From positions 1-64,000 of the forward strand of contig CAMZIO010000006.1 in NCBI GenBank assembly GCA_947307255.1: DNA of 64,000 nucleotides. The letters run 5' to 3'. The translations under genes were made by a program, and so were the position numbers. Source of the stretch: an uncultured Clostridia bacterium. Its GTDB lineage: Bacteria; Bacillota; Clostridia; Oscillospirales; Oscillospiraceae. Each line of letters starts with the position of its first letter. Position 1 is the first letter of the stretch. The notes below the pieces were generated by a model. That model was not told where the DNA came from, searched no databases, and saw only the letters and a list, made by a program, of their open reading frames with translations. Of this stretch, positions 25,246 through 33,693 are shown in pieces.

Positions 25246-25406
25246 GCGACGCAATCGAATAATTTGAACCCAAGGGTGCATTTTATCTATTGGTAAAAAT
25301 GCAGCCTCCTTTTGGCACCCCTTGGGTTCGTCAAACGATTGCGTCGCGGCAAGTGAGGCTTTGCATTTTTCGGTGCGTAGTCTCACTTGAGGCTACGCAC
25401 TTTTTT
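25246..25406 (+). ncRNA. Putative structured leader / attenuator RNA
   Basis: The segment starts with a long imperfect hairpin: GCGACGCAATCG (25246-25257) pairs with 25336-25347, and GAACCCAAGGGTGC (25266-25279) pairs with 25315-25329 (one bulge). Then come pairings that exclude one another: 25295-25308 with 25355-25370 (AAAAATGCAGCCTC against GAGGCTTTGCATTTTT), 25350-25357 with 25382-25389 (CAAGTGAG/CTCACTTG), and the terminator stem 25373-25380 with 25393-25400. This is the layout of an antiterminator/terminator switch ahead of the gene at 25441. No known riboswitch class was recognised. Confidence 0.5.
25373..25406 (+). terminator. Intrinsic terminator ending the leader
   Basis: GTGCGTAG (25373-25380) pairs with CTACGCAC (25393-25400) and is followed by TTTTTTATT. 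It lies 35 bases before the start of the small membrane protein gene, so read-through is needed for its expression from the upstream promoter. Confidence 0.75.
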
Positions 25407-25440
25407 ATTGTGATGAAAGAGAGGGAGGAAGAAAAAACAC

Positions 25441-25821
25441 ATGAAAACACTGAAGTTGGTAACTGGCATCATAACACTAGCATTAACACTAATAGTACTT
25501 TTTCAGTCATGCGCAGCTGGGGCATATAATGTGCTTGGCAATAATGGTGAGGCGAGCGGGTCAGCGGGTTTTCTTGTCGCGATACTAATGATTGCTGGCG
25601 GCGTTATTAGTATATCTACCAGAAATTCAACGACAAAAGGGGGCTCGATTGCGGGACTTATCGTTTTTGGATTAGCCGCTTTGCTGGGATTTACGATGGC
25701 TGGTTCTTTTGCGGATCTCAATGTGTGGGCGGGATGGTGCTCGATAATGGCAGTTATTAATATCATCGCGATGAGAGCTATAAAAAAAGAACAAAATGCT
25801 AAAGGAGAAGAGAAATTATGA
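25441..25821 (+). CDS. Small four-helix membrane protein, unknown function
   Basis: A 126-residue hydrophobic protein with about four membrane helices (near residues 5-25, 42-58, 68-86 and 92-110) and a short basic C-terminal tail. I do not recognise a specific function; small Firmicutes proteins of this kind often carry no name. It is AT-richer than most of the window. It overlaps the next gene by an ATGA, so the lipoprotein and this protein probably act together. Expression appears to depend on passing the attenuator-like leader upstream. Confidence 0.75.
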   Translation: MKTLKLVTGIITLALTLIVLFQSCAAGAYNVLGNNGEASGSAGFLVAILMIAGGVISISTRNSTTKGGSIAGLIVFGLAALLGFTMAGSFADLNVWAGWCSIMAVINIIAMRAIKKEQNAKGEEKL

Positions 25822-26750
25822 AAAAGAGTATAATGCTTCTATTTGCTGTTGCAATGCTTTTTTCGTTAGTAGCATGTGGAAGTTCCAGTACAGAAGCGAA
25901 ATCAGATGATCAGACGACGCAGCAATCCAGCATAGATAAAGAACCAGTAAAGCCAGAAAGCGATTCTGAGACAAAGAGCAATTTCGTTATTGACAATGAG
26001 GTTATTGTTGACAATGAGTATTGCACAGTTACTCTTGTGAATGCTACTGCAAAGAAGAGTGGTGTTGATTTCAAGTTTTCGCTTGAAAACAAGACTACAG
26101 ATAAGAATATAATGTTTTCTATGGATGATACGGCAGTTAATGGATGGCTGATATCATCGTTGTTTGCAGAATCTGTTGCTGCTGGCAAAAAAGCAACTGA
26201 GACATTGAGTTTCAGTAATTCTGATTTAGAGGATTGTGGACTTACCTCAATTGACAAATTAGAATTCTATTTGAGAGTATATGATAATGATGATTGGATG
26301 GCAGATGAGTTTGTTGAAGACACATTTACTGTGTATCCAACGGGCCTTACCGATGTTGAAGTTGTCAGCCCAGACAGATGGATAGGAAAAGACGAAATGA
26401 CAGTTGTTGACGATGCCAACTGTTCATTTATTATTCTCGGTACATATGAGGACAGTGTATGGGGGTATACTGTAGCGGTATATCTTGAGAATAAAACCGC
26501 AGATCAAAGCATGGTGTTTTCTTGGGATGATGTCTCAGTAAATGGATATATGATAGATCCTTTCTGGGGAGCAAGTGTCTCTCCGGGTAATAAGAGGATC
26601 AGCACGATCAGCTTTAGTTCTTCAGAGTTCGATGAAAACAACATTGAGAGTGTTGACGAGATTGAGTTTGAGTTGAGAGTCTACAATGATGAAGACTGGT
26701 ATGCAGATGATTATGTGAAAGACGTATTCACATATAAACCTGTTCAGTAA
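25818..26750 (+). CDS. Lipoprotein with two tandem beta-rich domains
   Basis: A 310-residue surface lipoprotein: basic start, hydrophobic core and lipobox LVAC, with lipidation at Cys20. After a Ser/Thr/Glu linker come two homologous halves (about 60-175 and 195-308). The first reads LENKTTDKNIMFSMDD and LEFYLRVYDNDDWMADEFVEDTF; the second reads LENKTADQSMVFSWDD and IEFELRVYNDEDWYADDYVKDVF. They arose by duplication. The fold resembles immunoglobulin-like DUF4352-type extracellular domains, but this is not certain. The function is unknown. It shares an ATGA with the small membrane protein. Confidence 0.8.
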   Translation: MKKSIMLLFAVAMLFSLVACGSSSTEAKSDDQTTQQSSIDKEPVKPESDSETKSNFVIDNEVIVDNEYCTVTLVNATAKKSGVDFKFSLENKTTDKNIMFSMDDTAVNGWLISSLFAESVAAGKKATETLSFSNSDLEDCGLTSIDKLEFYLRVYDNDDWMADEFVEDTFTVYPTGLTDVEVVSPDRWIGKDEMTVVDDANCSFIILGTYEDSVWGYTVAVYLENKTADQSMVFSWDDVSVNGYMIDPFWGASVSPGNKRISTISFSSSEFDENNIESVDEIEFELRVYNDEDWYADDYVKDVFTYKPVQ

Positions 26751-26920
26751 GAGCAATAACAATTGATTCAAGTTTTCATCGGATTTACAGCTGTTAAGAA
26801 GACAGGATTCACGGTGTGAATACTAGAGTTGCCATATTTACGCCATTGCTGTGAATCCCTGGGAAGCTGGTCGTGTGTACAGTCCCCAGTTCTTTCCCAC
26901 TTACAAGTCCGCCCCACCCC

Positions 26921-26949
26921 TTGCATCCCCACGCCTCCCGTGCTACAAT
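26921..26949 (+). promoter_or_regulatory. Promoter of the cupin gene
   Basis: TTGCAT (26921-26926), a 17-base spacer and TACAAT (26944-26949), with TGC directly before the -10. Confidence 0.7.
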
Positions 26950-26982
26950 CAGACCAACAAGTTCTGCAAAGGAGGAATAACC

Positions 26983-27333
26983 ATGATCATTCGGGAGAAA
27001 GAGAGACGGGTGGAGGTCGCAGAGCAGATGCGCGGGGGAGACGGTTGCATTATCAAACAGCTCTACGAGCCGGCGCAGATGCCGCCGCGCGCGCGGCTGC
27101 TGTCGGAGATGCGCATCGAGCCGGGCTGCTCCATTGGAACGCACGTGCACAAGGGAGAGTACGAGATTTTCTTTTTCAAGCAGGGCGAGCTGGTCCTCAA
27201 CGACAACGGAGAAGAGCGCGTCGTCCATGCGGGCGATATGAGCATTTGCTACGATGGGGAGATCCACGGCCTTGCCAACCACAGCGAAGAAACCGCACTG
27301 GTCTATGCGGTGATTGTGAAAACTGAGGACTGA
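26983..27333 (+). CDS. Cupin domain protein
   Basis: A 116-residue single-domain cupin. The first metal-binding motif reads GTHVHKGEYEIFFFKQGELVL and the second DMSICYDGEIHGLANHSEE, giving the usual His/Glu/His set. Small cupins of this type are sugar-binding sensors, isomerases or unknown metal proteins, so no function can be assigned. The ATG at 26983 follows AAAGGAGG with good spacing. The reading frame is open far upstream, but that part has no ribosome site and lies in the promoter region. It ends at a strong terminator shared with plsY. Confidence 0.85.
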   Translation: MIIREKERRVEVAEQMRGGDGCIIKQLYEPAQMPPRARLLSEMRIEPGCSIGTHVHKGEYEIFFFKQGELVLNDNGEERVVHAGDMSICYDGEIHGLANHSEETALVYAVIVKTED

Positions 27334-27337
27334 ATGA

Positions 27338-27378
27338 AAAAGGGGAGGCTCCACCCAACGGGTGGAGCCTCCCCTTTT
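27338..27378. terminator. Bidirectional terminator between cupin and plsY
   Basis: A perfect 19-bp stem from AAAAGGGGAGGCTCCACCC, with loop AAC. It has A residues on one side and T residues on the other, so it works for both converging genes. Confidence 0.92.
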
Positions 27379-27389
27379 CTGTAAGCGGG

Positions 27390-28013
27390 TTATTTCTTTT
27401 GGATACGATGCTCGCCGCGGTTGGCACTGCGCAGGCCGATCTCCGTGCCGTGGTAGATGCGCACCAGATTGCCCCGGTGCTTATAGATGATGATGCCGGA
27501 GGCGATGCACAAAATCAGCGCCATGATGATGTTGTGCGTCAGCGCGCAGTAGGCGGGGAACGAGATCACCGTGGTCATCGTACCGAGGACGATGTAATCC
27601 GTCACCAGCGTGATGACCAGAATGGCGATGCACAATCCCAAGGCAAATTTCCAGTTCAGCGCCAGCGTCATGCCGAGATACGAGGCAAAGCCCTTTCCGC
27701 CGTGGAAACGCAGGTAAAAGGGAAACATGTGCCCGATCACGCAGGCCACGCCGGCCGCCACGCCCGCAAACGCAACGCCAGGGAACAGCCGCTCCGCCAG
27801 ATACACTGCCAGCACGGCCTTGCCGATGTCGTGGATGCCGACGATCACGCCGGCCTTCCAGCCCCAGAGAAGCATCGCGTTGGACGCGCCGGGGTTGCCG
27901 CTGCCGTGGGATCGCAGATCGTCCCCCTTGAGCGCGGCGAGGTAAACCGCCATGTTGGACGTGCCCAGCAGATATCCCATCAATACGATGGGCAGATAGA
28001 CCAGATTAGCCAT
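27390..28013 (-). CDS. plsY: Glycerol-3-phosphate acyltransferase PlsY
   Basis: A 207-residue membrane enzyme that transfers the acyl group from acyl-phosphate to glycerol 3-phosphate, making lysophosphatidic acid in phospholipid synthesis. The three signature motifs are present: GSGNPGASN, GHMFPFYLRFHGGKGFA, and the late loop near TMTTVISFP. About six membrane helices. The ATG at 28013 follows GGAGGTGCGTG and overlaps the queH stop codon, so plsY and queH are translationally coupled. A GTG three bases earlier is too close to the ribosome site. Confidence 0.94.
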   Translation of the reverse strand: MANLVYLPIVLMGYLLGTSNMAVYLAALKGDDLRSHGSGNPGASNAMLLWGWKAGVIVGIHDIGKAVLAVYLAERLFPGVAFAGVAAGVACVIGHMFPFYLRFHGGKGFASYLGMTLALNWKFALGLCIAILVITLVTDYIVLGTMTTVISFPAYCALTHNIIMALILCIASGIIIYKHRGNLVRIYHGTEIGLRSANRGEHRIQKK

Positions 28014-28579
28014 CACGCACCTCCGAATCGTTCTTTGTCCCGCAGGATCTGCTTTTGATAGCGATCCTCCTCCGAAAAGATGCAGCCGCAGTATTTTTGC
28101 ATGTAAAGCCCCAGCTCCCGGGCCTTGGCCTGTCCCGCGCGAAATCCCGGACGGAAGTCGCGGTACAGAAACTCCACGCCGTACTGCTTTCCCATGGCCT
28201 CGCCCACGGTTTTAAGCAGCTCGTGGTTCTGGTACGGGGAGATCAGAAGGGAGGAGGTATAGGCGTGAAAGCCGTGGTCCGCGGCGTATTTCGCCGCCGT
28301 GCCCAGGCGGATCGTGTAGCAGTGGGCGCAGCGATGGTCGATGTCCGACGCCACGGCGCGGACAAATTCGCGCAGGCCGTAGTCCTCCAGCACGCGTACG
28401 TCGATGCCGATCTGCGCGCCGTAGTCGATCAGCGTGTCGCGCCGGGCCTTATACTCCTGATAGGGGTGGATGTTGGGGTTGAACCACAGAGAAGTCGGCT
28501 CGATTCCCTCGGCGCGCAGGGTGTCGATGCAGTAGACCGAGCAGGGCGCGCAGCAGGAGTGCAGCAAGACGCTTTCCAT
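28013..28579 (-). CDS. queH: Epoxyqueuosine reductase QueH
   Basis: A 188-residue enzyme of the non-cobalamin type that reduces epoxyqueuosine in tRNA to queuosine, the last step of that pathway. Cysteine motifs are HSCCAPCS at the N-terminus, HRCAHCYTIRL in the middle and MQKYCGCIFSEEDR near the end. Together they form the iron-sulfur and metal sites of the family. The ATG at 28579 has AAGGAAG nine bases upstream. A promoter at 28605-28633 drives queH-plsY. The rest of the queuosine pathway is not in the window, which fits salvage as well as synthesis. Confidence 0.92.
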   Translation of the reverse strand: MESVLLHSCCAPCSVYCIDTLRAEGIEPTSLWFNPNIHPYQEYKARRDTLIDYGAQIGIDVRVLEDYGLREFVRAVASDIDHRCAHCYTIRLGTAAKYAADHGFHAYTSSLLISPYQNHELLKTVGEAMGKQYGVEFLYRDFRPGFRAGQAKARELGLYMQKYCGCIFSEEDRYQKQILRDKERFGGA

Positions 28580-28604
28580 CCTCCTCACCTTCCTTCTTGA
28601 GGCG

Positions 28605-28633
28605 AGTATAGCACGCAGCGACGTACATTACAA
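28605..28633 (-). promoter_or_regulatory. Promoter of queH-plsY
   Basis: On the minus strand TTGTAA (28633-28628), a 17-base spacer and TATACT (28610-28605). Confidence 0.75.
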
Positions 28634-28739
28634 TGGAAACTTGTGTGCGGCGCGCTGCAAAAATCGAAAACCGGGCGCTTGCGCCGCGCGCGGTACGAGC
28701 GGATACGGCCAACGTCCGGCCGCCGGAAGCGGCAAGAGC

Positions 28740-28776
28740 AGAAAAAGCCGTGCATCGGTTCCGATGCACGGCTTTG
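28740..28776 (-). terminator. Terminator of the DUF3048 lipoprotein gene
   Basis: A perfect 15-bp stem (28744-28758 with 28761-28775, loop TT) followed by T residues on the minus strand, 17 bases after the stop codon. Confidence 0.88.
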
Positions 28777-28792
28777 CTGTATGCCGGGACGC

Positions 28793-29914
28793 TTATTCAA
28801 CGGTGAGGGAGCTCGTCTTGGTGCTGATGAGGCAGACGTAGCTCGTCCCTTTGCCGAGCGACAGAGGCGTGCCGTCGGAGAGGGTGTAAACGAAGGGACT
28901 GTTGCGGTCGGACTTGCTCCACTGGATGCGCACGGACTGTCCGCCGCAAAAATAGGTGCCGCTGCCCGTGCCCGTGGTGCGCACGCGGATACGCCCGGCG
29001 CTGTCGCCGGCAATGGCGTGGATATCCGTTTCCAGAATCAACACGTTGGTTACGCCGATCTGTTCGTCGGTGTTGCCGTCCTTGTACGCTTTGCCGTATT
29101 CGCTGACAAGATAGCGTTTCGTTTCCGCGTCGTAGTCAAATACGCCGGTTTTGTACTGCGTATAGCGCAGCGTGATGTGCTCCGCCGCCGTGCCGCTCAC
29201 GGGCGTGCCGTCATCCGAAAAGACGACGGGATACTGATAGCCGTCCTTGTGTGTGAGACGATAGCGGCCCTTTGCCAGATAGTTCAACACGTTTTCCCCG
29301 GAGGTGAGCAGGCTGTGCTCATAACCGGCGCTCTTGCGCCGCACCGCGTCGCGCCAGAAAATGCGCGCGTCGCTGCCGCCGTTGACCCCGTCCATATTGT
29401 TCACGCCCCAGGCGGCGATATCCTGATACGCCTCGGGGCTGCCGCCGGCGTGCACCAGCAGCGCGTCGTGTCCCAGCGCCAGTTCCAGATAGTACGGGCG
29501 GACGGAACGGATGCTGCCGAGATTCCCAACGCCCTCCAACGTCTGAAAGACACCGAGCATCCGGGTGATGCCGCCCTCCGCCGGGACCTCGTAGATGATA
29601 TCCGCCTGGCCCACGCCGAGCTGCGGCAGCGCGGCGCGGAGATTGTTGAACATGACGGCGACGGGGCGGTTATTCTCATATTCCGGCTCGATCGGAAGGC
29701 CGGTGAGCAAATTGATCCCGGCCGGGTCCGGGTCCGGCTCCGGTTCGGGGTCCGGCTCCGGCTCCGGTTCCGGCTCCGGGGCGGGGTCCGGCGCGGGGAG
29801 CTCCTGCTGCTCCGGCTGCGCTTCGGGCTGCGGCTCCGCCGCAGAGTGTACCCCGCAGGCGGCCAGGGAGAGAAGCAGGATCACGGAGAGCAGGAAGAGG
29901 ATTCGTTTGCGCAT
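28793..29914 (-). CDS. DUF3048 domain lipoprotein (YerB-like)
   Basis: A 373-residue secreted lipoprotein: lipobox LAAC after a hydrophobic signal, a Pro-Glu/Pro-Asp repeat spacer (about residues 30-65, encoded at 29712-29825), then a DUF3048 region starting NLLTGLPIEPEYENNRPVAVMFNN and continuing VGQADIIYEVPAEGGITRMLGVF and GSIRSVRPYY. Bacillus YerB belongs to this family; its function is not established. The repeat spacer probably holds the domain away from the membrane through the wall. The gene stands alone with a terminator. Confidence 0.88.
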   Translation of the reverse strand: MRKRILFLLSVILLLSLAACGVHSAAEPQPEAQPEQQELPAPDPAPEPEPEPEPDPEPEPDPDPAGINLLTGLPIEPEYENNRPVAVMFNNLRAALPQLGVGQADIIYEVPAEGGITRMLGVFQTLEGVGNLGSIRSVRPYYLELALGHDALLVHAGGSPEAYQDIAAWGVNNMDGVNGGSDARIFWRDAVRRKSAGYEHSLLTSGENVLNYLAKGRYRLTHKDGYQYPVVFSDDGTPVSGTAAEHITLRYTQYKTGVFDYDAETKRYLVSEYGKAYKDGNTDEQIGVTNVLILETDIHAIAGDSAGRIRVRTTGTGSGTYFCGGQSVRIQWSKSDRNSPFVYTLSDGTPLSLGKGTSYVCLISTKTSSLTVE

Positions 29915-30123
29915 CGTTTACACCTCACAAAAGGTTATGGTCAACCTAATGATATCAATACCGGGGCGCGCCGTCAAGGTGAAATCCGACGAAATCAGAC
30001 AAAAGCGGCAGATGAGCGCCCGATCAGCGGGCGCGGCCGCCGGCGTTCACATCGCACCGGGGACGGACTTGCCGGCGGACGGGAAGGGCGGAACAAAAAA
30101 CGGGAAAATCCAACGAAAGTTGT

Positions 30124-30152
30124 TGAGAATTACGCCGCTGCATGATATAATA
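30124..30152 (+). promoter_or_regulatory. Promoter of ychF
   Basis: TTGAGA (30124-30129), a 17-base spacer and TATAAT (30147-30152). A small hairpin, GCCCCTC with GAGGGGGC, lies just downstream (about 30170-30188). The remaining gap from 29915, about 380 bases in all, shows nothing else clear. Confidence 0.8.
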
Positions 30153-30293
30153 AAACACCCCGTTTGATCCGCCCCTCTTTGAGAGGGGGCACCTGTGCGC
30201 AAAAACTGCGGGAAACCGGACACAACGGTATCCGGCGGCGGAAAACGGGGAGGCCCCCTTGAAAATGCTGCCTTAAAGGAGATGGAGAAATAT

Positions 30294-31406
30294 ATGAAAC
30301 TTGGTATCGTCGGTCTGCCCAACGTGGGGAAAAGCACGCTGTTCAACGCCATTACCAACGCCGGGGCCGAGAGCGCGAATTATCCGTTCTGCACGATCGA
30401 GCCGAACGTAGGCATGGTGAGCGTGCCGGATGAGCGGCTGGATCGGCTCGCGGAGATGTACCACCCGAAGAAAAAAACCCCGGCGGTGATCGAGTTCGTC
30501 GATATCGCGGGACTGGTCAAGGGCGCGTCCCAGGGCGCGGGACTGGGCAATAAGTTCCTGGAGAATATCCGCCGCACGGACGCGATCGTGCACGTGGTGC
30601 GCTGCTTTGACGACGAGAATATCATGCACGTCGTCGCGGACGCAAGCACGAACGTGCCGGTGGACCCGCTGGGCGACATCGAGACGATCGACCTGGAATT
30701 GATCATGGCGGATCTGGAGATGGCAAAGCGCCGCGCGGAAAAGGCGCAGAAGATGGCCAAATCCGGGGACAAGAAATTCGCCCGCGAGGCGGAGGTGTTT
30801 TCCGCGCTTGCCGCGCATCTGGACGGGGGAAAATCCGCGCGCACGTTCGAGTGCGGCAAGGACGAGGCCGAGCTGATCGCTACGGCGGATCTTTTGAGCC
30901 TCAAGCCCGTGATTTATGCGGCAAATATGGACGAGGACGGCTTTGCCGACCAGGAAGGAAACGAGTACCTGCGCCAGGTGCGCGCGCACGCGGAGCAGGA
31001 GGGCGCGCAGGTGCTGCCCATCTGCGCCAAGCTGGAGCAGGATATCGCCGAGCTGGACGGCGAGGACCGGCAGATGTTCCTGGACGAGCTGGGTATCGCG
31101 GAGTCCGGCCTGGACCGCCTGATCAAGTGCAGCTATGCGCTGCTGGGGCTGATTTCATTTTTGACCTACGGCGAGGATGAGTGCCGCGCCTGGACGATCA
31201 AAAACGGCACCAAGGCGCCGCAGGCCGCCGGCAAAATCCACAGCGACATCGAGCGCGGATTCATCCGCGCCGAAACGATCAATTTCAGCGAAATGATTGC
31301 CTGCGGCAGCGTGGCGGCGGCGAAGGAAAAGGGCCTGCTGCGCTCCGAGGGCAAGGATTACGTCGTGCGCGACGGCGATATGATCTATTTCCGCTTTAAC
31401 GTTTAA
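30294..31406 (+). CDS. ychF: Ribosome-associated ATPase YchF (Ola1 family)
   Basis: A 370-residue Obg-family P-loop NTPase. G1 is GLPNVGKS and G3 is DIAGLVKGASQGAGLGNKFL. The G4 position reads NMDE in place of the guanine-specific NKxD, which explains the ATP preference known for this family. A coiled-coil insert (about 120-200) and a C-terminal TGS-like domain, ending GKDYVVRDGDMIYFRFNV, complete it. YchF binds ribosomes and is linked to stress responses. The ATG at 30294 follows AAGGAGATGGAG. Confidence 0.95.
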   Translation: MKLGIVGLPNVGKSTLFNAITNAGAESANYPFCTIEPNVGMVSVPDERLDRLAEMYHPKKKTPAVIEFVDIAGLVKGASQGAGLGNKFLENIRRTDAIVHVVRCFDDENIMHVVADASTNVPVDPLGDIETIDLELIMADLEMAKRRAEKAQKMAKSGDKKFAREAEVFSALAAHLDGGKSARTFECGKDEAELIATADLLSLKPVIYAANMDEDGFADQEGNEYLRQVRAHAEQEGAQVLPICAKLEQDIAELDGEDRQMFLDELGIAESGLDRLIKCSYALLGLISFLTYGEDECRAWTIKNGTKAPQAAGKIHSDIERGFIRAETINFSEMIACGSVAAAKEKGLLRSEGKDYVVRDGDMIYFRFNV

Positions 31407-31451
31407 CGCACGGCCGCGACGCGGCAAACAGAGAAAAGGAGAACGCAGGCG

Positions 31452-32786
31452 ATGAAGCCCAACAACAAGCGGACCGTTCTGGTGGGATTGGCTTTTTTGT
31501 CCATCTGTGCGTTTTGGCAGATGTACGACAACATCATTCCGCCGATTTTGACCAACACCTTCCACATGGACGAAACCTTCTCCGGCATGATTATGGCGGC
31601 GGATAACGTGCTGGCGCTGTTTCTGCTGCCGTTTTTCGGCGCGCTGTCCGACCGGACGCACTCGAAGATCGGACGGCGGATGCCGTATATCGTCTTCGGT
31701 ACGCTGGGCGCCGTGCTGCTGATGAACCTGCTGCCGATGCTGGATAACAGCTACGCCGGGGCTCCCTCGGGCGGCAAGCTGGCAGCGTTTGTGGTGATTC
31801 TGGGCCTGCTGCTCGTAACGATGGGAACCTACCGCTCGCCCGCGGTGGCGCTGATGCCGGACGTAACGCCCAAGCCGCTGCGATCCAAGGCCAACGCGAT
31901 CATCAATCTGATGGGCGCGGTGGGCGGAATCATCTACCTTGCCGTGGCGGCGGTGATGTATCCCAACGCAAAGGTACAGGGGCTTGCCCACGTGAATTAT
32001 CAGCCGCTGTTTCTCACGGTTTCGGCGCTGATGGCGGCGTCCGTGCTGATTTTGTATCTGACGATCCGCGAGCCGAAGCTGGCCGAGGAAGAGCGCGCCT
32101 ATGAATCGGCGCACCCGGAGCAGCAGCTGGCGGAGGACGATGGCAGCGGCGATGCAGTGCTGCCCAAGGAGGTCAAGCGCAGCCTTGCCTTTCTCCTGCT
32201 GTCCATTGCGCTGTGGTTTATCGGCTACAACGCCGTAACCACCTGGTTTACGACCTACGCCGGCCGCGTGATGGGACAGGGCATCGGCGGCGCGTCGAAG
32301 TGCCTGCTCATTGCCACGGGCGGCGCGATTCTCTCCTACATCCCGATCGGCGTGATCGCCTCGCGGATCGGACGCAAAAAGACGATCCGGGGCGGCATCG
32401 TCCTGCTGACCGCCTGTTTTTTGGGCGGATACTTCCTCACGACCCGATTCCATGAGATCAACGCGGTGATGTTCGCGGTGTTTGCACTGGTCGGCCTTGC
32501 CTGGGCGGCGATCAACGTCAATTCGCTGCCGATGGTGGTGGAGATGTGCAAGGGCAGCGATATCGGCAAGTTTACGGGATATTACTATACCTTCTCCATG
32601 GCGGCGCAGGTCATCACGCCGATTCTGTCGGGATGGCTTTTGAAACACGTGAGCTATACGACGCTGTTCCCCTATGCGGCGCTCTTCGTGGCGTGCAGCT
32701 TCGTTACGATGAGCTTCGTGCGCCACGGCGATGCGAAGGTGGAGGCCAAGCGCGGCCTGGAGGCGTTTGAGGCGATGGATGAGTGA
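31452..32786 (+). CDS. Major facilitator superfamily transporter (GPH/SLC45-like)
   Basis: A 444-residue carrier with twelve predicted helices. The loop between helices 2 and 3 reads LSDRTHSKIGRRMPYI, the signature of the GPH/sucrose-transporter-like branch of MFS (DRxxxxxGRRxP). The second half carries the related ASRIGRKKTIRGG. The substrate is probably a sugar or glycoside, but the sequence does not tell which. It follows ychF by 45 bases with GGAG before the ATG and stands before a GDPD gene, with which it may form an operon. Confidence 0.85.
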   Translation: MKPNNKRTVLVGLAFLSICAFWQMYDNIIPPILTNTFHMDETFSGMIMAADNVLALFLLPFFGALSDRTHSKIGRRMPYIVFGTLGAVLLMNLLPMLDNSYAGAPSGGKLAAFVVILGLLLVTMGTYRSPAVALMPDVTPKPLRSKANAIINLMGAVGGIIYLAVAAVMYPNAKVQGLAHVNYQPLFLTVSALMAASVLILYLTIREPKLAEEERAYESAHPEQQLAEDDGSGDAVLPKEVKRSLAFLLLSIALWFIGYNAVTTWFTTYAGRVMGQGIGGASKCLLIATGGAILSYIPIGVIASRIGRKKTIRGGIVLLTACFLGGYFLTTRFHEINAVMFAVFALVGLAWAAINVNSLPMVVEMCKGSDIGKFTGYYYTFSMAAQVITPILSGWLLKHVSYTTLFPYAALFVACSFVTMSFVRHGDAKVEAKRGLEAFEAMDE

Positions 32787-32798
32787 GAGAGCGGTGCG

Positions 32799-33626
32799 GT
32801 GAAAGCAATACGAAGAAAATGGATTGCCCTGCCGGCTGCGGCGGTGCTGGCACGCCTGGGGCTGCTGCGCGGGCGGAGAAACAACGAACAATGGACGGTG
32901 CTGGAGCGCTATCGCTACGCCCACCGCGGGCTGCATGACGACGCGCTCGGTGCGCCGGAGAATTCGCTCGCGGCGTTTCGCCGTGCGGTGGAAAACGGCT
33001 TCGGAGCGGAGTTGGACGTGCGCCTGCTTGCCGACGGGGCGCTGGCGGTGTTTCACGACGCAAGCCTGGCGCGTATGACCGGAAAAGAGGGCGTTTTGGA
33101 GGAACTGACTGCGGAAACGCTGCGCCAGTACCGCCTGGCAGGGACGGAGCATACCATCCCGCTGCTGCGTGAGGTGCTGGACGCCTTTGAGGGCACCGGG
33201 CTGCCGCTGGTGGTGGAACTCAAGAGCTTCCGGAACAATGCCGAGGAGCTGACCCGCCGGACGGTGGAGGAGCTGGACCGCCACAGCGTGCCGTACTGTA
33301 TCGAGTCGTTCGATCCGCGCTGCCCGGTATGGCTGCGCAAGCATCGCAGTGAGATCGTGCGCGGGCAGCTCGCGCAGGATTTCCGGCGGAGGCCGTCCGG
33401 CAGCGGACGGGCGATGGACTGGTGGATGACGAATCTGTTGTTTAACGGCGCGGCCGTGCCGGATTTTATCTCCTATCGCTTTGAGGACAGAGACAATTAC
33501 AACCTGCGGCTGTGCAGGAAGCTCTTCGGCGTGCGGACGTTCTACTGGACGATTCGCAGCAGGGAGGAGTTGGAGCAGGCCGAGCGCGACGGCGCGCTGG
33601 TGATTTTTGAGCGGTTTATCCCGTGA
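32799..33626 (+). CDS. Glycerophosphodiester phosphodiesterase
   Basis: A 275-residue enzyme of the GDPD TIM-barrel family that splits glycerophosphodiesters into glycerol 3-phosphate and an alcohol. The active-site opening reads YAHRGLHDDALGAPENSLAAF, followed by ELDVRLLADGALAVFHD with the metal-binding Glu and Asp and the general-acid His, and VELKSF later. A short basic, partly hydrophobic N-terminus precedes the domain and may tether it to the membrane. The GTG start at 32799 has only a weak ribosome site. It lies 12 bases after the MFS gene. Confidence 0.88.
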   Translation: MKAIRRKWIALPAAAVLARLGLLRGRRNNEQWTVLERYRYAHRGLHDDALGAPENSLAAFRRAVENGFGAELDVRLLADGALAVFHDASLARMTGKEGVLEELTAETLRQYRLAGTEHTIPLLREVLDAFEGTGLPLVVELKSFRNNAEELTRRTVEELDRHSVPYCIESFDPRCPVWLRKHRSEIVRGQLAQDFRRRPSGSGRAMDWWMTNLLFNGAAVPDFISYRFEDRDNYNLRLCRKLFGVRTFYWTIRSREELEQAERDGALVIFERFIP

Positions 33627-33693
33627 AGTCGCGGGAAGCGAGAATCGTTTGCGCGCAGCGAACACGGTGCGCGGAGAAAGAGAGGATATATCT

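Noticed and set aside
29712..29800. Direct repeats with short spacing that could suggest a CRISPR-like array
   Set aside because: They encode the Pro-Glu/Pro-Asp spacer of the DUF3048 lipoprotein; there are no unique spacers.
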